Below are positions 5,198 to 8,183 of a stretch of 8,183 nucleotides of DNA, one piece after another. The notes under the pieces were generated by a model. That model was not told the DNA's origin, ran no database searches, and was given only the letters and a program-made list of their open reading frames with translations. Positions within the stretch are counted from its first letter, which is position 1. Every line of letters begins with the position of its first letter. The stretch is from Clostridiales bacterium (GTDB lineage: Bacteria > Bacillota > Clostridia > Oscillospirales > QAMX01). Made by a program: the position numbers and the translations under genes. The stretch spans positions 1 to 8,183 of the forward strand of contig QAMX01000123.1 in NCBI GenBank assembly GCA_003149835.1, written 5' to 3'.

Positions 5198-5941
5198 CTA
5201 AAATTTCGGCCGCACCGGAAAGCCTTCGAGCCGCTTGGCGATGTCCATAAACCCCGCGGCCGCCTTTGCGCCCGTCAGCAGCAGCGGCTCGCAGCGGTTG
5301 AACGCCTCCGTCACGGCGCTGTCCTCAAAAATCACGCCCGCCAGAGGCAGACCCACAAAGTCCATCGCCTCGTCGATGTTATAGGCGCTTCTGCGGCGGA
5401 TCAGCCTGCGAACGACGCGGTTCAGCACCAGCCGCGCCTCCTCGACGCCCATCGCGGTCAGCCGCGCGGCCGCCGCGGCTGAATCCATCATACACGGCGT
5501 GTCGGGCGTCGAGACGACGAGCGCCCGGCCCGCATTCGCCGCGGCCAGCTCAAAGCCGCGGCCCAGCCCCGCCGGCGCGTCGAGAAAGCAATACTGAAAC
5601 CGGCCGGTCAGCGCGTCCAGGATTTCGGCAAAACGGCCGCCGTCCGCCATGTCCGCATAGTCCGCCGGAGCGGCGAGCAGGGAGAGATTGGGCAGATCGG
5701 GGCGCGTCAGCAGCGCCGTTTCCAGCGGCGTTCTGCCGGACATCACGTCCCCGAGGTCAAAAACCGCCTTGTCCTGCAAGCCAAGCGCCAGATCGAGGTT
5801 GTGCAGTCCGACGTCCAGATCGACGGCGCAGACAGAGCGCCCCAGCAGCGAAAGCGCCGAGGCGACTGCGGCGCAGACCGTGGTCTTCCCGGTGCCGCCC
5901 TTGCCGGAAACAACGGCGTACAGATTCGCATGATTGATCAA
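5198..5941 (-). CDS. MinD-family ATPase lacking the membrane-targeting helix
   Basis: 247 residues from a TTG start. MinD proteins are ParA/MRP-type ATPases that dimerise on the membrane with ATP and position the division inhibitor MinC. Seen (TTG numbering): the deviant Walker A motif SGKGGTGKTT (12-21) with signature Lys14 and Lys19, the MinD-type AVDLDVGLHNLDLALGL (39-55), and LDAPAGLGRGFE (120-131), equivalent to the usual IDSPAGIEQGF; near the end EAFNRCEPL matches the NRGEP region. The protein stops at about IAKRLEGFPVRPKF, where typical MinD continues for some 25 residues into an amphipathic membrane-binding helix. No minC or minE adjoins it. mrdA ends 130 bases upstream. It could be a diverged MinD or another polar ParA-like ATPase; MinD kinship itself is clear. 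Confidence 0.88.
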   Translation of the reverse strand: MINHANLYAVVSGKGGTGKTTVCAAVASALSLLGRSVCAVDLDVGLHNLDLALGLQDKAVFDLGDVMSGRTPLETALLTRPDLPNLSLLAAPADYADMADGGRFAEILDALTGRFQYCFLDAPAGLGRGFELAAANAGRALVVSTPDTPCMMDSAAAAARLTAMGVEEARLVLNRVVRRLIRRRSAYNIDEAMDFVGLPLAGVIFEDSAVTEAFNRCEPLLLTGAKAAAGFMDIAKRLEGFPVRPKF

Positions 5942-5957
5942 AATGCGGTTCACCTCC
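5939..5957 (-). promoter_or_regulatory. Ribosome-binding site that fixes the TTG start of the minD-like gene
   Basis: GGAGGTGA (5957-5950) stands 8 bases before TTG (5941-5939). An in-frame ATG nine codons upstream (5968) has no comparable site and would place the Shine-Dalgarno inside the coding region. Starting at the TTG leaves 12 residues before GKGG, close to known MinD proteins. Confidence 0.8.
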
Positions 5958-6071
5958 GTGAAGCTCATGGTTTCGGCCCTGTTTCCCGAAAACGCCGCCG
6001 CCCTCCGGACGCCGCGCGGCCGGCGCTCTCCGCTTGGATGCCTTCGGGACCGACGCCCCGCTCATCGTTTT

Positions 6072-8117
6072 TTACTGGCCGGCCATCCCGTTCAGCTCAA
6101 AATAGGCGTCAAAAATGCTGCGCGCGATCGGCGCGATGCGGTTTCCGGATTCGCCGTGCTCAACGACGACGACAACGGCGATCTGCGGGTCGTCAAACGG
6201 CGCAAAGGCTGCAAAAACGCTGTTGGCTGTACCGGACGACACCTGCGCCGAGCCGGTCTTTCCGCCGACGTGGATGCCGTAATTTTTAAACGCGCTCGCC
6301 GCCGTCCCGTTTTCCGTCACCTCGGACATCCCCTCCATGACGGTTTTATAGGTCAGTTCAGACATCTCGACCCGTCCGGCGATCACCGACTGCGTAGCCG
6401 ACAGCACCGAGGAATAGTCGTTGGCGCAGACGTATTTCAGGAGATGCGTCTCATAGCGCGTGCCGCCGTTGGCGAGCGTGGCGATGTAGTTGGCCATTTG
6501 CAGCGGCGTAAACAGGTTCGAGGACTGGCCGATGGCCGCGGCCAGGGTGTCGCCGTCGACCCACGCCGTGCCTTCGAGGCGTTTTTTGGCCTCCGGCGAG
6601 GCGACATAGCCCCTCGACTCCCCGCTGAGCTCCACTCCGGTGTATTCGCCGAAGCCGAACGCCCGCGCGTAGGACGACAGGTTTTCGATGCCGAGCTGCC
6701 GACCCACGTCGAAGAAAAAGATGTTGCAGGAATCGCGGAGCGCCTCGACGACGGTTTCGTCGCCGTGCGTCAGCCGCGAGGAGCTGTACAGCCAGCAGGA
6801 GGGCTGATAGTCAGGATAGTAACGGTAGACGCCCGTATCGGTGATGACCGTTTCCGGCGTGATGACGCCGAGCTCGAGCCCGGCCACCGAGGTCACCATC
6901 TTAAAAATAGAGCCCGGAGAGTAGATGCCGCTCAGCGCGCGGTTGAGCATCGGCTTCATCTCGTCCGCATTGAGCTCATTGAACAGCTCGTTGAAGCGTG
7001 TGATATCAAACGACGGGTACGAGGCGCTGGCCAGAATGTCGCCCGTGGCGATGTCGATGACGACGGCGGCGCCGCCCTCGACATCCTGCGGCTTTTCCGG
7101 ATCCTCTATCCCCTCGGCGACCATCTGTTCAATCTGCTCGGCGAGCGCCCGTTCGACCGCGCCCTGCAAGCGAATGTCGATCGTCAGCATGACGTTGCTG
7201 CCCGCCTGCGCCGGCTGTTCCTCAACGATCTCGACGATTCGGCCGTCGCTGTCGAGGCGCAGCTTTTCATACCCGTCGACGCCGCGCAGATAGGATTCAA
7301 ACGCCTTCTCCGCGCCGTCTCTGCCGATGCGGTCGCTGAGCTTATAGCCCTGCTCCGAAAGCGCCGCATACTCCGTGTCCGGGATCGCGCCGATGTGGCC
7401 GAGCAGATGGGCCGCATACTCCGTCGTATATTCGCGCCGGTACGCCGTCGCGGTCCGCACGCCTGGAAATTCCTCCGCCCTCTCGCTGATGCGCGTTACC
7501 AGCTCAATGGGCACGTCCTCTAAAAACACAAACGGCGACACGGATGAAAAATCGCCGGTCTCCAAATCGTAGCGGATGCCGATAAGGCGGCGCGCCTCCC
7601 CGTACGAAAGCTCGTCGTCCACCTCATAATACTGCCGCAGCTTGTGCAGCAGCTCGTCCGCCTGAATCGTGGTCTCCCATTCGCGCGCCTCCAAGAATCG
7701 GTTCAGGCGCCGGTCGGCCGCGCTCTCTCCGGAGCGGTCGGTCAGATACGTCTCCTTGTCGAGCCCGAGCGGCAGCGAATCCTCATAGACCATGCCGAAT
7801 TCGTCGCAGAGCGCGAGCAGCCTGGCGATCGTCTCGTTCTGCTGCTTTTTGTTCCAGAGAACATAGTCGAACTGGATGTTGTATATGACCGTGTTGGCTA
7901 CGAGCTTGCGCCCGTAACGGTCGAGGATCTCGCCGCGCATCGCGGGCACGGCTCTCGTATACAGCGTCGTCCTGCCGCTGACGCCCGCCGCGCCGCTTTG
8001 AGGCGCAGGCGCGGAAAGCTGCAAGCGCAGCAGACGCACCGCCATCGTCACCGTCAGCGCCAGCGCCATCACGCCGACGAGACAGATCCGCCACAGCGTA
8101 TGATTGGTTTTGGTCAA
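6072..8117 (-). CDS. mrdA: Penicillin-binding protein 2 (elongasome D,D-transpeptidase)
   Basis: 681 residues from TTG. A class B penicillin-binding protein, it cross-links peptidoglycan in the periplasmic space and works with a RodA glycosyltransferase and MreBCD in side-wall growth. Seen (TTG numbering): a short cytosolic start, one membrane span (about 10-30), the PBP dimerisation domain beginning with RGEILDRYGR (61-70), then the transpeptidase domain from about 349 (VVIDIATGDILASASYP). Catalytic motifs: SIFK (Ser403, Lys406), SCN (463-465) and KTG (620-622), plus GQSSNLFTPLQMANYIATLANGG. All active-site residues are present, so it should be active and bind beta-lactams. A minD-like gene follows 130 bases later. 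PBP2 rather than a division PBP is favoured by the sequence and the neighbours minD and mgsA. Confidence 0.93.
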   Translation of the reverse strand: MTKTNHTLWRICLVGVMALALTVTMAVRLLRLQLSAPAPQSGAAGVSGRTTLYTRAVPAMRGEILDRYGRKLVANTVIYNIQFDYVLWNKKQQNETIARLLALCDEFGMVYEDSLPLGLDKETYLTDRSGESAADRRLNRFLEAREWETTIQADELLHKLRQYYEVDDELSYGEARRLIGIRYDLETGDFSSVSPFVFLEDVPIELVTRISERAEEFPGVRTATAYRREYTTEYAAHLLGHIGAIPDTEYAALSEQGYKLSDRIGRDGAEKAFESYLRGVDGYEKLRLDSDGRIVEIVEEQPAQAGSNVMLTIDIRLQGAVERALAEQIEQMVAEGIEDPEKPQDVEGGAAVVIDIATGDILASASYPSFDITRFNELFNELNADEMKPMLNRALSGIYSPGSIFKMVTSVAGLELGVITPETVITDTGVYRYYPDYQPSCWLYSSSRLTHGDETVVEALRDSCNIFFFDVGRQLGIENLSSYARAFGFGEYTGVELSGESRGYVASPEAKKRLEGTAWVDGDTLAAAIGQSSNLFTPLQMANYIATLANGGTRYETHLLKYVCANDYSSVLSATQSVIAGRVEMSELTYKTVMEGMSEVTENGTAASAFKNYGIHVGGKTGSAQVSSGTANSVFAAFAPFDDPQIAVVVVVEHGESGNRIAPIARSIFDAYFELNGMAGQ

Positions 8118-8132
8118 GCCCGGATCACCTCC
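8115..8132 (-). promoter_or_regulatory. Ribosome-binding site that fixes the TTG start of mrdA
   Basis: GGAGGTGATCC (8132-8122) is a perfect complement of the 16S rRNA 3' end. Its GGAGGTGA core ends 7 bases before TTG (8117-8115). An ATG 20 codons upstream (8177) is in frame but has no visible site, and its extra residues (MTGIFSNSLCGAAADGGDPG) would precede the normal short cytosolic tail. Confidence 0.82.
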
Positions 8133-8183
8133 GTCCGCGGCAGCGCCGCACAGGCTGTTTGAAAATATGCCGGTCATACGGGC
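8125..8183 (-). CDS. Possible 3' end of the gene upstream of mrdA
   Basis: One frame reads PYDRHIFKQPVRRCRGRR and stops at TGA (8127-8125) inside the mrdA Shine-Dalgarno, the arrangement expected for translationally coupled neighbours. In related loci the gene here is mreD, whose last residues are often basic, but eighteen residues are too few to identify it. Confidence 0.3.
   Translation of the reverse strand, partial: PYDRHIFKQPVRRCRGRR

Noticed and set aside
5757..6065. 102-codon minus-strand frame starting 7 bases after the mrdA stop, considered as a minC relic
   Set aside because: No Shine-Dalgarno, most of it overlaps the minD-like gene in another frame, and the product shows nothing of MinC.
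5934..7523. Open frame of 529 codons on the plus strand
   Set aside because: It lies antisense to mrdA and the minD-like gene, is extremely rich in Arg, Asp and His, shows no domain, and is the usual mirror image of a GC-rich coding strand.

Overview
The window looks like core chromosome of a fairly GC-rich member of the Firmicutes, most likely a clostridial (Oscillospiraceae/Ruminococcaceae-type) bacterium. The evidence is the low-GC-Gram-positive gene order rpmG-secE-nusG-rplK-rplA-rplJ-rplL, strong GGAGG Shine-Dalgarno sequences, a Firmicutes-style L10 leader with an attenuator, and a PBP2-MinD-MgsA neighbourhood that resembles the mre/min cell-shape locus of Clostridia. The taxonomy is inference from gene content only. 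Every gene I can support is on the minus strand, so the window reads biologically from right (8183) to left (1).

Right part (about 8183-4628): a possible 3' end of an upstream gene, then mrdA (PBP2, the elongasome transpeptidase), a MinD-family ATPase, and mgsA (methylglyoxal synthase). Both mrdA and the minD-like gene appear to start at TTG codons behind near-perfect Shine-Dalgarno sequences. mgsA has its own promoter. Compared with the usual clostridial order (mreBCD, mrdA, minC, minD, minE, rodA, mgsA), minC, minE and rodA are missing here. The MinD-like protein also lacks the C-terminal membrane-targeting helix, and MgsA has glycine where a conserved active-site histidine normally sits.

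Middle and left part (4585-850): a very strong promoter drives rpmG (L33), secE and nusG, followed by rplK-rplA (L11, L1) and rplJ-rplL (L10, L7/L12). Two autoregulatory RNA elements can be read. A mimic of the 23S rRNA L1-binding site lies just before rplA. A classical L10 leader, with terminator hairpin and a probable promoter, lies before rplJ. A 14-bp intrinsic terminator ends the operon straight after rplL; rpoB/rpoC, the usual next genes, are absent.

Left end (850-1): about 490 bases without a convincing gene, then the 5' part of a sugar-1-phosphate nucleotidyltransferase gene that runs off the window. I see no mobile element, CRISPR array, tRNA or rRNA, and no clear novel multi-gene system. 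The points worth a second look are the L1-site mimic, the substituted MgsA, the orphan MinD-like protein and the leader of the rpmG-secE-nusG operon.
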